A DNA stretch of 64,000 nt from Martinezella lusitana (GTDB lineage Bacteria > Pseudomonadota > Alphaproteobacteria > Rhizobiales > Rhizobiaceae): the NCBI RefSeq assembly GCF_010668395.1, contig NZ_WUEY01000006.1, forward strand, positions 186,001 to 250,000. Reading direction: 5' to 3'. Positions 1 through 10,251 of this stretch are shown in pieces; position 1 is the stretch's first letter, and each line of letters starts with the position of its first letter. The translations under genes and the position numbers were made by a program. The notes beneath the pieces are model-generated. The model ran no database searches. It was not told the DNA's origin and worked only from the letters and a program-made list of their open reading frames with translations.

Positions 1-115
1 CATCCAGATCGCCTGGAATGGCAAGATCCCGGCCTATCGCCCGGAGAACCGCCTGCAGCAGCTGGATACGCGCTTCGGCACGGTCGGCTTCATCCGGACG
101 TATAATGTCGGCTGA
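1..115 (+). CDS. 3' end of an unidentified protein gene (truncated by window start)
   Basis: An open frame enters from the left edge and stops at TGA 113-115, giving a 37-residue C-terminal tail ending in FIRTYNVG. I do not recognise the family. The tail is followed about 35 bases later by a good terminator, which supports a real gene end here. Nothing else can be said without the upstream sequence. Confidence 0.5.
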   Translation, partial: IQIAWNGKIPAYRPENRLQQLDTRFGTVGFIRTYNVG

Positions 116-148
116 TATCGCGTCAAGCCGCCAGCCAGCCCCATGAAG

Positions 149-185
149 AGCCGCCATGCAATAGCATCGGCGGCTTTATTTTTGA
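149..185 (+). terminator. Rho-independent terminator of the left-edge gene
   Basis: The arms AGCCGCCATG and GCATCGGCGGCT pair almost perfectly around a short loop and are followed by TTTATTTTT. This is a classical intrinsic terminator on the plus strand, placed just after the truncated gene. Confidence 0.8.
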
Positions 186-936
186 TCCCTGTCGAAGATT
201 GGATATATGGGCAGGTATCCCGTGTCCGCCTGAAACCGTTTCAAAACGGGACCCTCTGAAACGCGAAAACCGCGCGATCCGTAGATCCGCGCGGTTTGCC
301 AAAAACGCCGGCTTCCCTGCACATACACCGCAAGGTTCGCTTTCCCCGGCAACGCAATACCTGAGCCGGAGAAGCGGCGGTATGTCCCCCGCCACGCGTC
401 GATTGATAAACCGACATCGTTACCGGAGGGTTATTAAGTGCTTAAATTAGAGTGAATCCGAAAATTTTTTGAAAATTTTCCCCTTCGCGTTGAGAATTCG
501 CAAACGACGCAAATGAAATAGAAAACGTCTTTCAGGGACGCGATATTTCGGCCACACTTAACTTCGCCGGTATCGAAAAGCTTGATCGAAGCCGCGCCTT
601 GCCCATTTTGCAGCCGTGAATAGCAGAAAATAGGCTAATTCAGACGCTTATATCGGCTTCTCCAAGAGGCACGATAACTACACTTGGCCGGCGGGCTGTT
701 GATTTCTTCATTCAAATCCTTAGGCTGCCCGTCGTCGATGCAAAGAACATCCGACCGCGACAGGGTTCCGCGGTCGCAAAAAGGCCAAATGCACGACGGC
801 AGCAAAGGGGACCGTACTGGCGTCGTCAGCGGCGTTGAACGGTTGTGGTTGGACCGCGCTGACTGGGATCGACGAACATCGAGAACATTGGGAGTCGATT
901 TCCACAACGTAACGAAAAATTGGGAGACGATATCAA
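186..936. other. Long non-coding interval upstream of the betaine transporter
   Basis: About 750 bases without a convincing gene; the short open frames on both strands have no recognisable family. It contains a second inverted repeat at 267-297 (AACCGCGCG / CGCGCGGTT around a short loop) without a strong T tract, and an AT-rich tandem GAAAATTTT at about 459-479. The stretch from about 500 to 936 presumably holds the promoter and long leader of the transporter operon, but I could not assign boxes with confidence. Confidence 0.4.
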
Positions 937-1935
937 ATGAAGAAGCTTCTCGCTTCAGCCATATTCGCATTCGGCGCCTATGCTTTGGCTGGCTCGGCGC
1001 ATGCTGCGGATTGCGGCAGCGTATCGATCGCTGAAATGAACTGGGCGTCCGCAGGCGTTGCCGCCCAGGTCGACAAGATCATTCTGCAGAACGGTTACGG
1101 CTGCAACGTTACTCTGGTGACGGGCGACACGCAGCCGACATTCACCTCCATGGACGAAAAAGGCGAGCCGGACGTCGCACCGGAACTCTGGGTCAATGCC
1201 GTGCGCACCGCGCTGGACAAGGCCGTGTCGGAAGGCCGGCTGATCGAGGCAGCGCCGCTCCTGAGCGACGGCGGTGTCGAAGGCTGGTGGATTCCGAAGT
1301 ATCTCGCCGATGCCCATCCCGACATCAAGACCGTTCAGGACGCATTGAAGCATCCGGAACTCTTCCCCGCCCCTGAAGATTCTTCCAAGGGCGCGGTTTA
1401 CGACTGCCCGGCCGGCTGGAACTGCCAGATCTCCACGACCAACCTCTATAAGGCCCTCGGTGCCGACAAGCTCGGCTTCACGCTGGTCGATACCGGCTCT
1501 GCCGCAGGTCTGGACGGCTCGATCGCCAATGCCTTCGAAAAGAAGATCGGCTGGCTCGGCTACTACTGGGCGCCGACCGCCATTCTCGGCAAGTACGACA
1601 TGGTTCGCCTGAGCTTCAACGTGCCGCACGACAAGAAGGAATGGGACGCCTGCACCGCGATCCAGGATTGCGCCAATCCGAAGGTCAACTCCTATCCGGT
1701 TTCCGACGTCTATACGGTCGTGACCAAGGCCTTTGCCGACAAGGCCGGCATTGCCCTGGACTACATGAAGACCCGCAAATGGGACAACGCGACCGTTGGC
1801 AAGGTTCTGGCCTGGATGACGGACAATCAGGGCACGAACGAGGACGGCGCCAAGTACTTCCTCAAGACCTACCCCGATATGTGGACCAAGTGGGTTTCCC
1901 CGGACGTCGCGACCAAGGTCAAGGCTTCGCTCTAA
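937..1935 (+). CDS. Glycine-betaine/quaternary-amine ABC transporter, periplasmic binding protein (OpuAC/ProX family)
   Basis: A 332-residue periplasmic solute-binding protein of the OpuAC family. The N-terminus is a clear Sec signal peptide (MKKLLASAIFAFG, cleavage expected after SAHA, about residue 23). The mature part is rich in Trp and Tyr, as expected for an aromatic cage binding a trimethylammonium head group (for example WWIP and GWLGYYW segments). It is the first gene of a transporter set with the permease at 2185 and the ATPase at 3089; the 249-base gap to the permease may be processed mRNA. Family knowledge points to glycine betaine, choline or proline betaine. Betaine is favoured because a betaine methyltransferase follows directly, but the exact ligand is inferred. 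Confidence 0.85.
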   Translation: MKKLLASAIFAFGAYALAGSAHAADCGSVSIAEMNWASAGVAAQVDKIILQNGYGCNVTLVTGDTQPTFTSMDEKGEPDVAPELWVNAVRTALDKAVSEGRLIEAAPLLSDGGVEGWWIPKYLADAHPDIKTVQDALKHPELFPAPEDSSKGAVYDCPAGWNCQISTTNLYKALGADKLGFTLVDTGSAAGLDGSIANAFEKKIGWLGYYWAPTAILGKYDMVRLSFNVPHDKKEWDACTAIQDCANPKVNSYPVSDVYTVVTKAFADKAGIALDYMKTRKWDNATVGKVLAWMTDNQGTNEDGAKYFLKTYPDMWTKWVSPDVATKVKASL

Positions 1936-2184
1936 TCCATACCGCGGAATCGGCGGCCGGCCCCGTGCCTGTCGCCGATTTCATATTCGCACGCCGCAAC
2001 CGGCATGACGCTCATACCGACAGAGCGACATGGCGTAAGGTCGCAACGAGTGCAGATTGGCGAACGCGAATGTAGTAGAAATTGAAAGGCAGGCTGAAGA
2101 ACCGGTCGCAGCACTGCATACGATCCGGGCGTGAAGGCCACACGCACCGGACCGGTACAGAACCGGACTAAGAAGGGGAAATAC

Positions 2185-3096
2185 ATGGCTATTCAGTGTA
2201 CGATCCTGCCGAATGTGCTTTGCAACTTTCCGGCAATAGATGAATCGCTCATACGCCTGGCGCGCAAGAACATCGATGACGGCTTCAGAGCATCCGTGCG
2301 CGCCTATGGCAACCTCATCGATGCCATCGTGCAGCCTCTGCAGTGGTTTCTGAACTATCTGGAATGGATTTTTACCAATACGCCCTGGTTCATCATCCTG
2401 ATCGCCATGATGCTGGTCGTCTATGCCGCCAGCCGCAATCTGAAGATTGTCGCCGGCACCGCGATCTCGATGATTCTCATCGGTGTCTTCGGCCTCTGGA
2501 CAGACACGATGACAACGCTCGCCATGGTGACGGTCTGTACGCTCATCGCCATTATCATCGGTCTGCCGATCGGCATATTCATGGCCCGTTCCGACCGGAT
2601 GCAGTCGATCGTCAATCCCATCCTCGACGTCATGCAGACGATGCCGAGTTTCGTCTATCTCATTCCCGTCGTGGTCATCTTCGGCATCGGCAAGGTTCCG
2701 GGCCTCATCGCCGTCGTCATCTACGCCGTCCCGCCGATGATCCGCCTGACCAATCTCGGTATCCGCCTCGTGGACAGGGAGGTTCTGGAAGCCGCCGATG
2801 CCTTCGGCTCCTCGCATCGGCAGAAGCTGTTCAACGTGCAGATCCCGCTCGCGCTGCCCACCATCATGGCCGGCATCAACCAGACGATCATGATGTCGCT
2901 CGCCATGGTCGTCGTCGCCTCCATGGTCGGCGTCGGCGGACTGGGCAAGAACACGCTGCAGGCGATCAACAACCAGTTCTTCACCGTCGGCTTCCTCAAC
3001 GGTTTTGCGCTGGTCGCAATTGCCATCATTTTCGACCGCACGAGCCAAGCCTATGGCAGACGGCTCCAGAAGCACTCGGAGGTCATTCATGGCTAG
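2185..3096 (+). CDS. Glycine-betaine ABC transporter permease (OpuAB/ProW family)
   Basis: A 303-residue inner-membrane permease with about six membrane segments and the binding-protein-dependent permease EAA loop around residues 190-210 (EAADAFGSSHRQKLFNVQIP). I place the start at ATG 2185 rather than the longer frame from 2131, because AAGGGGAA (2173-2180) sits at correct distance before it. The N-terminal ~55 residues are soluble, as in ProW-type permeases. Its stop overlaps the ATPase start by 8 bases, so the two are translationally coupled. It forms the channel that moves the ligand delivered by the 937 gene product. Confidence 0.9.
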   Translation: MAIQCTILPNVLCNFPAIDESLIRLARKNIDDGFRASVRAYGNLIDAIVQPLQWFLNYLEWIFTNTPWFIILIAMMLVVYAASRNLKIVAGTAISMILIGVFGLWTDTMTTLAMVTVCTLIAIIIGLPIGIFMARSDRMQSIVNPILDVMQTMPSFVYLIPVVVIFGIGKVPGLIAVVIYAVPPMIRLTNLGIRLVDREVLEAADAFGSSHRQKLFNVQIPLALPTIMAGINQTIMMSLAMVVVASMVGVGGLGKNTLQAINNQFFTVGFLNGFALVAIAIIFDRTSQAYGRRLQKHSEVIHG

Positions 3097-4141
3097 TCAC
3101 GCGATCCAGATAAAAAACCTGTACAAGATTTTTGGTCCTCGCGGACGCGACTATGTGGACCAGGTCAAAAGCGGCATGGGCAAGGCCGAACTCAACGAGA
3201 CGCACGGTCATGTGCTCGGCTTGCAGGATATCAGCATCGACATGCCGGCCGGCGCCATCACCGTCGTCATGGGCCTCTCCGGTTCCGGCAAGTCGACGCT
3301 CATCCGCCATATCAACAGGCTGATCGAGCCGACGGTCGGCGAAGTGCTCTATGACGGCGTCGACGTCTGCAAGATGAACGAAAACGACCTGCGCGAATTC
3401 CGTCGCCACAAGACGGCGATGGTGTTTCAGAAGTTCGCCTTGCTGCCGCATCGCACCGTGATCGAAAACACGATCTATGGACTGGATATCCAGGGCGTGC
3501 CCCGCGCGGAAAGCGAGAAGAAGGGCCAATACTGGATCGAGCGCGTCGGGCTTAGAGGCTTCGAAAGACACTATCCGAACCAGCTCTCCGGCGGCATGCA
3601 GCAGCGTGTGGGGCTTGCCCGCGCGCTGACGAACGACGCCGACATCCTGCTGATGGACGAGGCCTATTCGGCGCTCGACCCGCTGATCCGCGTGGACATG
3701 CAGACCGTCCTGCTCGACCTGCAGAAGGAGCTGAAAAAGACCGTCGTGTTCATTACCCACGATCTCGACGAGGCGCTTCGTCTCGGCGACAAGATCGCCA
3801 TCCTGCGCGATGGCAAGGTGGTGCAGCAGGGCACCGGCCAGCAGATCGTGCTGCAGCCGGCCGACGACTATATCACCGCCTTCGTCAAGGAGGTGAACCG
3901 CGGCCGTGTCATCCAGACCCAGACCATCATGAAGCCGCTCGCGGGCGAGCCCGGCGGCATACGCGTGCCCGGCGACATGACGCTGGAAATCGCGGCCAAG
4001 CAGATGACCGACGCAGGCCAGACCGGAGCGACCGTTACCGATGCAAGCGGGAAACCTGTCGGCTTCATAGACCTGCAAAGCATCATCTCCGCCATGGTCA
4101 CCCCGACGACGCACGAGACGGCCGAGATGGCGGCCGCGTAA
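3089..4141 (+). CDS. Glycine-betaine ABC transporter ATP-binding subunit (OpuAA/ProV family)
   Basis: A 350-residue ATPase. Walker A is GLSGSGKST (about 62-70), the signature is LSGGMQQR, and Walker B ends LLMDEAYSALDP. The ProV hallmark is the long N-terminal lead before Walker A and a C-terminal region after residue 270 that resembles a single, partial CBS-type domain (GATVTDASGKPVGFIDL). In OpuA/ProV such domains sense ionic strength; whether one degenerate copy still does is unknown. The start at 3089 has CGGAGG at 3077-3082 and overlaps the permease stop. A strong terminator follows. Confidence 0.9.
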   Translation: MASHAIQIKNLYKIFGPRGRDYVDQVKSGMGKAELNETHGHVLGLQDISIDMPAGAITVVMGLSGSGKSTLIRHINRLIEPTVGEVLYDGVDVCKMNENDLREFRRHKTAMVFQKFALLPHRTVIENTIYGLDIQGVPRAESEKKGQYWIERVGLRGFERHYPNQLSGGMQQRVGLARALTNDADILLMDEAYSALDPLIRVDMQTVLLDLQKELKKTVVFITHDLDEALRLGDKIAILRDGKVVQQGTGQQIVLQPADDYITAFVKEVNRGRVIQTQTIMKPLAGEPGGIRVPGDMTLEIAAKQMTDAGQTGATVTDASGKPVGFIDLQSIISAMVTPTTHETAEMAAA

Positions 4142-4161
4142 CGCCCATCACCAGCAATCAA

Positions 4162-4190
4162 AAGCGCTCCGAACGGGGCGCTTTTTTCTT
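4162..4190 (+). terminator. Rho-independent terminator of the betaine transporter operon
   Basis: Arms AAGCGCTCC and GGGGCGCTT around GAAC, followed by a run of T (TTTTTTCTT). It closes the 937-4141 operon and separates it from bmt. Confidence 0.9.
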
Positions 4191-4234
4191 GCCTGCCCAC
4201 CACGCGCAGACGAGCCCATCTAGTTATTGTGCTC

Positions 4235-4254
4235 ACATAAAGAAATGTTTATAT
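4235..4254. promoter_or_regulatory. Candidate SahR-type operator upstream of bmt
   Basis: The palindrome ATAAA-GAAATG-TTTAT lies 45-60 bases before the bmt start. From memory, the ArsR-family SAH-responsive regulator SahR of alphaproteobacteria binds an ATAAAGATATCTTTAT-like palindrome; this site has the same half-sites and the same 6-base spacer with two central differences. Placement in front of a homocysteine methyltransferase is biologically sensible. No sahR gene is in the window, so the assignment is by motif only. Confidence 0.5.
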
Positions 4255-4297
4255 CTGCATTTGATATCCAGGTATTCGACGCATCCGAGGACACGCC

Positions 4298-5311
4298 ATG
4301 ACCGTCGCCATCAATCCCTTGACCAAACTCCTTGCTGAAAAGGGCGTGCTGCTTGCCGACGGCGCGACAGGCACCAACCTCTTCGCCATGGGCCTGGAGG
4401 CGGGCGAAGCCCCCGAGCTCTGGAACGAACAGCACCCGGAGCGGATCACCAAGCTGCATCAGGATTTCGTCGATGCCGGCGCCGACATCATCCTGACCAA
4501 CACCTTCGGCGGCACCCGCCATCGCCTGAAGCTTCACCACGCGCAGGATCGGGTGCACAGCCTCAACAAGACCGCCGCCGAGATCGCCCGTGCCGTTGCC
4601 GACAAGGCTGGCCGCAAGGTCATCGTCGCCGGTTCGGTAGGCCCGACGGGCGAGTTGCTGATGCCGCTCGGCGCCTTGACCTATGAAGACGCCGTCGCCG
4701 CTTTCGTCGAGCAGATCGAAGGCCTGCAGGCCGGCGGCGCCGACGTCGCCTGGATCGAGACCATGTCGTCGCCGGAAGAAATCCGCGCCGCCGCCGAAGC
4801 CGCCGTCAAGGTCGGCATGCCCTACACCTATACGGGCTCATTCGACACCGCCGGCAAGACCATGATGGGCCTGCATCCGAAGGACATTCACGCTGTCGCC
4901 ACGGATATCGGCGAAGGCCCGCTCGCCGTCGGCGCCAATTGCGGCGTCGGCGCGTCGGATATCCTGTCGAGCCTGCTCGACATGACGGAAGCGGATTCAG
5001 CCGCGATCGTCATCGTCAAGGGCAACTGCGGCATTCCGGAATATCGCGGCGCCGAGATCTACTATTCGGGCACGCCGCCGCTGATGGCCGATTACGCCCG
5101 ACTGGCACGCGATGCCGGCGCCAAGATCATAGGCGGCTGCTGCGGCACCTCCTGCGGCCATCTCGCCGCCATGCGGGAGGCGCTGGACAGCTACGAGCCC
5201 GGCCCTCGCCCTACTCTTGAGACCATCGTCGAACGCATCGGTCCGCTGCGCAACAAGACAGCCAACGAAGGCGCCGCCGCCCCCGCGCGCGAACGCCGCA
5301 GGCGCTCCTAA
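4298..5311 (+). CDS. bmt: Betaine-homocysteine S-methyltransferase
   Basis: A 337-residue zinc-dependent homocysteine S-methyltransferase. It is expected to transfer one methyl of glycine betaine to homocysteine, giving methionine and dimethylglycine. The (beta/alpha)8 fold begins with ADGATGTNL (about 20-28). The zinc ligands are visible: Cys215 in GANCG and the Cys281-Cys282 pair in GGCCGT. The start has GAGGA at 4287-4291. The last ~15 residues (APARERRRRS) are an Arg-rich tail beyond the catalytic barrel; similar tails occur in three other enzymes of this region. It lies directly downstream of the betaine transporter with its own presumed regulation (palindrome at 4235). Methylated donors other than betaine cannot be excluded. 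Confidence 0.85.
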   Translation: MTVAINPLTKLLAEKGVLLADGATGTNLFAMGLEAGEAPELWNEQHPERITKLHQDFVDAGADIILTNTFGGTRHRLKLHHAQDRVHSLNKTAAEIARAVADKAGRKVIVAGSVGPTGELLMPLGALTYEDAVAAFVEQIEGLQAGGADVAWIETMSSPEEIRAAAEAAVKVGMPYTYTGSFDTAGKTMMGLHPKDIHAVATDIGEGPLAVGANCGVGASDILSSLLDMTEADSAAIVIVKGNCGIPEYRGAEIYYSGTPPLMADYARLARDAGAKIIGGCCGTSCGHLAAMREALDSYEPGPRPTLETIVERIGPLRNKTANEGAAAPARERRRRS

Positions 5312-5316
5312 GAAAA

Positions 5317-5349
5317 CGGAGGAAAGCCCGGTTGCCGGGCTTTCCTCCG
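5317..5349. terminator. Long perfect hairpin between bmt and glf
   Basis: A 15-base perfect inverted repeat (CGGAGGAAAGCCCGG and its complement) with a TTG loop, six bases after the bmt stop and between convergent genes. It lacks a T tract on the plus strand, so it may act as a bidirectional transcription end or an mRNA-stabilising hairpin. Confidence 0.7.
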
Positions 5350-5431
5350 CAGTTTCAATGCTTTTCATTTCGACATTCGCCCGGCATCGTCTTCAAGCGA
5401 ATGCCGAACTTTGGCGCCGCCGAAACCCCGT

Positions 5432-6619
<1,188 letters not shown>

Positions 6620-6758
6620 TCAGCGCCGGAAAATCTCGGCGGTGGTTGCAACCGGATATCAAATCGGAATGGGAATGCGGTGAGCCATATCGGCGCGGGG
6701 AACGCTTGCCCCGACGCCAAGCACAGCGGCGGCGGGACAAGGTGGTTTCAGGCGCGTT

Positions 6759-7898
6759 TCACCAGACGCCGGCATATTTCAGGGGCGTATATTGATACGA
6801 CCTGAACAGCGCTGCCTGCTCTTCCACCGCTGCGTTGACATTGTAGGTCGCGCCCAGCGGCCGGGTATGAGCGACCGAAATCGCGTCGATGATCGCCATT
6901 CTCGCGGCCGGGCGGCCGAGGAAGGACGGCCAGAGATGGTCGAGGCCGTATCCCGATTCGACGTCCCTCATGGATTCGATGCAGATCTGCAGCGCACGCC
7001 GCGAGAAGACCGGGCACATGATTTCGACGAAGCCCTCGAAGCGCACGACGCTGTTGGACCTCTGAACCGTCAATGGATGGTTGGGGTAGGAACCGGGGCC
7101 CTTCTTGAGCGACGGCTGGGCCAGGTCGAGGCCGTGCTTGTGCGACAGATGGAACATCCTGTTGATGTCTTCGCCGTCGCACAGCAAATCGTCATCCGGC
7201 AACCAGATCCGCTCGTAGTTCCAAAGCGGGCTGCCGTCGTGAAAGAGATCGTAGATGATCTTGAATTTCTTGGTCTTCGGCTGATGCGCCAGATATTCGT
7301 AGGGGCTGCTGGAGACTTCCGGCGTCTCGGCGCCATAATAGCCGATGCAGAGATCCCAGTTGCGCGTCGCCTCGTCGATCTTCTCGAACCAGCGCGGATG
7401 CAGAGACTTCGAATTGGCCGGCACGACGACGAGATTGGGACGTCTTAATCCCTCCTGAGGCTGCACGAGAAAGCTTGCCTTGCGCTCGACGCCTGCGGGT
7501 GTCGAAAACAACGGGTGCGGGGGATGATCCGCAGGCACCAGCAGATAGGTCATATCGATGCCCCCGATGACGCCGCGTCCCGCAAGCGCCATGAGATTGC
7601 CGTCCTCGATATGGGCGGAGTCGAAAATGACCGATGGCAATCCATCCCTGTCGATCAGGCAGAGCCGGCCGCCCATGACATGCCAGAAATCAACGGCGGG
7701 GTCGAAGTAGTTGCCGATCATGCCGTCGGGCGCCAGAACCATGAAACGCACGAACATGCCGCGATTAACATCGCCAAGGCTCCAGAATGTCCCGCTCAAC
7801 ATGCCCTCGGTCAATGGCGGCGCATCGGACCATTGTATCTGGTTTGCCGGATGCGCTTCATAAGTGGGCGTGTGCAGGCTGCTCGCTGCCAATGACAT
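6759..7898 (-). CDS. DUF707-family protein, probable glycosyltransferase
   Basis: A 379-residue protein. Residues from about 153 onward (RRPNLVVVPANSKSLH, WDLCIGYYG, IWLPDDDLLC) match my memory of the DUF707 family, which is annotated mainly in plants and scattered bacteria. The DDD at 235-237 in a hydrophobic strand looks like a nucleotide-sugar/metal-binding motif of GT-A enzymes. The first ~150 residues form an extra domain I do not recognise. Start supported by AGGGGAC seven bases before the ATG. It sits among polysaccharide genes, which fits a transferase role, but no substrate can be named. Confidence 0.7.
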   Translation of the reverse strand: MSLAASSLHTPTYEAHPANQIQWSDAPPLTEGMLSGTFWSLGDVNRGMFVRFMVLAPDGMIGNYFDPAVDFWHVMGGRLCLIDRDGLPSVIFDSAHIEDGNLMALAGRGVIGGIDMTYLLVPADHPPHPLFSTPAGVERKASFLVQPQEGLRRPNLVVVPANSKSLHPRWFEKIDEATRNWDLCIGYYGAETPEVSSSPYEYLAHQPKTKKFKIIYDLFHDGSPLWNYERIWLPDDDLLCDGEDINRMFHLSHKHGLDLAQPSLKKGPGSYPNHPLTVQRSNSVVRFEGFVEIMCPVFSRRALQICIESMRDVESGYGLDHLWPSFLGRPAARMAIIDAISVAHTRPLGATYNVNAAVEEQAALFRSYQYTPLKYAGVW

Positions 7899-8256
7899 GT
7901 GGACTGTCCCCTAATTCCGAACCCCAAATAACGGCCCGATCCGAGGAAAGCAGCCGCATGACCGGCTCCCGGAGATTCGCTCGCAATCGAGCTCGTTTGA
8001 TCGGCACCTTGGCGAACGTTCCTTTTGCGAAGCTTGTGCGGGAAATCCGAGGCTGCCCGATGTCCAGGAGGCATCGTGCGCAATCCAGCCTCGCGAAAGT
8101 TGATTGGCATAATCTTAGGGCTGGGATTTCTACGCGGGGGCAATCGCGCGTTCAGAATATTGCCAAGAACGTCGGTGCTCGGCGGACACGAAGGTCGGTC
8201 GTGTCGTCCGTCAGGTCGAGACAAAGAACCATTCGTCTCTTTTACGGTAGCAGAAG
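7899..8256. other. Divergent intergenic region in the glycan block
   Basis: About 360 bases between the DUF707 gene (leftward) and the glycosyltransferase fusion (rightward). It must carry two opposing promoters. The open frames across it have no recognisable family, and I see no strong palindrome. Confidence 0.4.
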
Positions 8257-10140
8257 ATGCATCAGAAGAAAAAGCTGGCCATAATCATCGAAGTCGACAG
8301 TTTCATCGGCGACATAATTCAACATCTGTCGAAGACCTACGAAGTCCTGGCGATCCAGCCGAAGACCTACAAGGAAATCGAGACGGCTGCGGAATGGGCC
8401 GACATCGTCTGGTTCGAATTCTGCAACGAGCTCTTCGTGCATGCGATCAACCAGAACCTCCGGCGGCGCGGCAAGCGTGTCATTGCCCGCTGGCATCGCT
8501 TCGAGATCGTGGAATCGAATTTCCCGGCTCGCATCGACTTCGGCGCGATCGACGACCTGATTCTGGTATCCCATGACATGTTGCGCGTCCTGAAGCTGCG
8601 CGCGCCGCAGATCACCCAGAAGACGCGCACCCACGTCATCTGGAACGGCCTCAACCTCGACAGGTTCAAGCCGATCCCCTCGCTCGACAAGAAGAAGATC
8701 GCGTGGGCCGCCAAGCCTTTCATGCGCAAGAACCAGCCTCTGTTCCTGCAGATCATGCATTCGCTGGTGAAACGGGATCCTTCCTACACGCTGCATGTCG
8801 CCGGCGAGCAGGAAGAATTCGTCATGATGCCTTACCTGAAGCGCACGACGGAAAAGCTCGGCCTTACCCGCAATGTCTTCTTCCACGGCTGGCAGCGGAA
8901 CATGCCGGCATTCCTGGCCGACAAGGGAGTGCTTCTGTCGACGTCGGTGCACGAGAGCTTCGGCTACAACATCGCAGAGGCCATGGCCGTCGGCGCGCTG
9001 CCCGTCGTTCACGACTATCCCGGCGCGGAAGAATTCTGGCCGGACGAGATCCGCTTCTCGTCGGTGGATGAAGCCGTCGAAAAGATCATCAGCGGCCAGA
9101 CCCATCAATGGACGCAATATGTCCACGAAAAATTCCCGCTCGCCAAGCAACTGCGCGAGCTCGATATCGTCATGGGCGACCGGATACCGGAAGTGGCGAA
9201 ACCGCTGAATCTGGCGTCGCTGGAGCAGCAGGCCGCGGGGCACCTCAAGCGGCCGGTCCCGCTTTGGCTACAGCAGCCGGCGCCCGCGCAGCAGGTGCAG
9301 CAGCCCGCGGCCATTCCGCAGGTCATATCGGTCCAGCAGATTCGCGACGCCATGCCGGCCGTCGAGATGGCGATGCAGCCGATGCAGCAGCCATATCTGA
9401 TACAGCCGAAGCCCGCCGCCATGCCGGCTGTGGAACGGGTCGCCCCGGTAGCCGCCCTGCAACCAGCGCAAAAGGCAATCGAAGCTGTTCCCGCATTCAG
9501 CCCCATCAACCATCAGGAAGAGCGCCATCGCGACGGCAGCCATTCGGCAGACGGCTCCCACGATCTCCTCGCCAGATACAAGGGCCAGTTCCTGAATTCC
9601 TTCGCCCGTAAGAAGCAGCTGTCCTCCATGGCGGAACTGGGCTGCGGTGACGGCAATCAGCTGAAATACTTCTCTTTCGATCGCTATACGAGCTTCGACG
9701 CCTCAAAGGCCACGATCGAACGCACGCAGGCGACGCATAGGGATAAGGCGAACTACGAGTTCATCTGGCTGGGCAACCAATCCCTGGATTGGGAGATGCA
9801 TGAGGACGCCTATGATTGCGCCTTCTCGCTCGACCTGCTCCATCGCCTCACGGACGACAACGGCTACATCAGCTACCTCGACCAGCTCTTTTCGCTCTCC
9901 CAGCGCTATGTCGTTATCTACGCCGCCGACTTCGAAGGCCCGGACATCCGCGGCGCGGCGGATGTCCGGCATCGCAAGTTCACGGCCGATATCGCCAGCA
10001 GATTCCCGCAATGGACATTGCTGAAGCTGTTCGAGAACCCTCACAAGTTCAAGGAATCGACCGAGGCGGATTTCGCGATCTACACGCGCGACGAATTCGA
10101 AGATGCGTCGGATCTGAACGAGCTCAAGAACGTCCGATAG
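8257..10140 (+). CDS. Fusion protein: GT-B glycosyltransferase plus SAM-dependent methyltransferase-like domain
   Basis: A 627-residue two-domain protein. Residues ~1-310 are a GT-B glycosyltransferase of the GT4 type, with the E-x7-E-like motif HESFGYNIAEAMAVGALPVV (about 231-250). Residues ~330-420 are a Gln/Pro/Ala-rich linker with repeated QQPA and AMPAVE units. Residues ~430-627 are a class I methyltransferase-like domain with the SAM motif AELGCGDGNQ (about 457-466). The likely role is adding and then methylating a sugar in a surface glycan. It stands alone on the plus strand between glycan genes and ends in a strong terminator. Sugar and methylation site are unknown. Confidence 0.8.
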   Translation: MHQKKKLAIIIEVDSFIGDIIQHLSKTYEVLAIQPKTYKEIETAAEWADIVWFEFCNELFVHAINQNLRRRGKRVIARWHRFEIVESNFPARIDFGAIDDLILVSHDMLRVLKLRAPQITQKTRTHVIWNGLNLDRFKPIPSLDKKKIAWAAKPFMRKNQPLFLQIMHSLVKRDPSYTLHVAGEQEEFVMMPYLKRTTEKLGLTRNVFFHGWQRNMPAFLADKGVLLSTSVHESFGYNIAEAMAVGALPVVHDYPGAEEFWPDEIRFSSVDEAVEKIISGQTHQWTQYVHEKFPLAKQLRELDIVMGDRIPEVAKPLNLASLEQQAAGHLKRPVPLWLQQPAPAQQVQQPAAIPQVISVQQIRDAMPAVEMAMQPMQQPYLIQPKPAAMPAVERVAPVAALQPAQKAIEAVPAFSPINHQEERHRDGSHSADGSHDLLARYKGQFLNSFARKKQLSSMAELGCGDGNQLKYFSFDRYTSFDASKATIERTQATHRDKANYEFIWLGNQSLDWEMHEDAYDCAFSLDLLHRLTDDNGYISYLDQLFSLSQRYVVIYAADFEGPDIRGAADVRHRKFTADIASRFPQWTLLKLFENPHKFKESTEADFAIYTRDEFEDASDLNELKNVR

Positions 10141-10157
10141 AATAGATCCGGAAAAGA

Positions 10158-10198
10158 AGAAGGGCGCAGCCGGCAAGACCGCTGCGCCCTTCTTTTAT
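10158..10198 (+). terminator. Rho-independent terminator after the GT-methyltransferase gene
   Basis: A 13-base perfect stem (AGAAGGGCGCAGC and complement, 10158-10170 with 10181-10193) followed by TTTATT. It is near-symmetric, so it may also serve the convergent GT2 gene. Confidence 0.9.
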
Positions 10199-10251
10199 TG
10201 ACGAGCGCTCCTTCAAGCGCGGTCGATATTAGCCGGCTAACTCGGCCCGGA

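Noticed and set aside
1981..3090. Long minus-strand open frame opposite the betaine permease
   Set aside because: It is the antisense of a strongly supported membrane permease; His/Asp-rich composition is a shadow artefact of GC-rich third positions.
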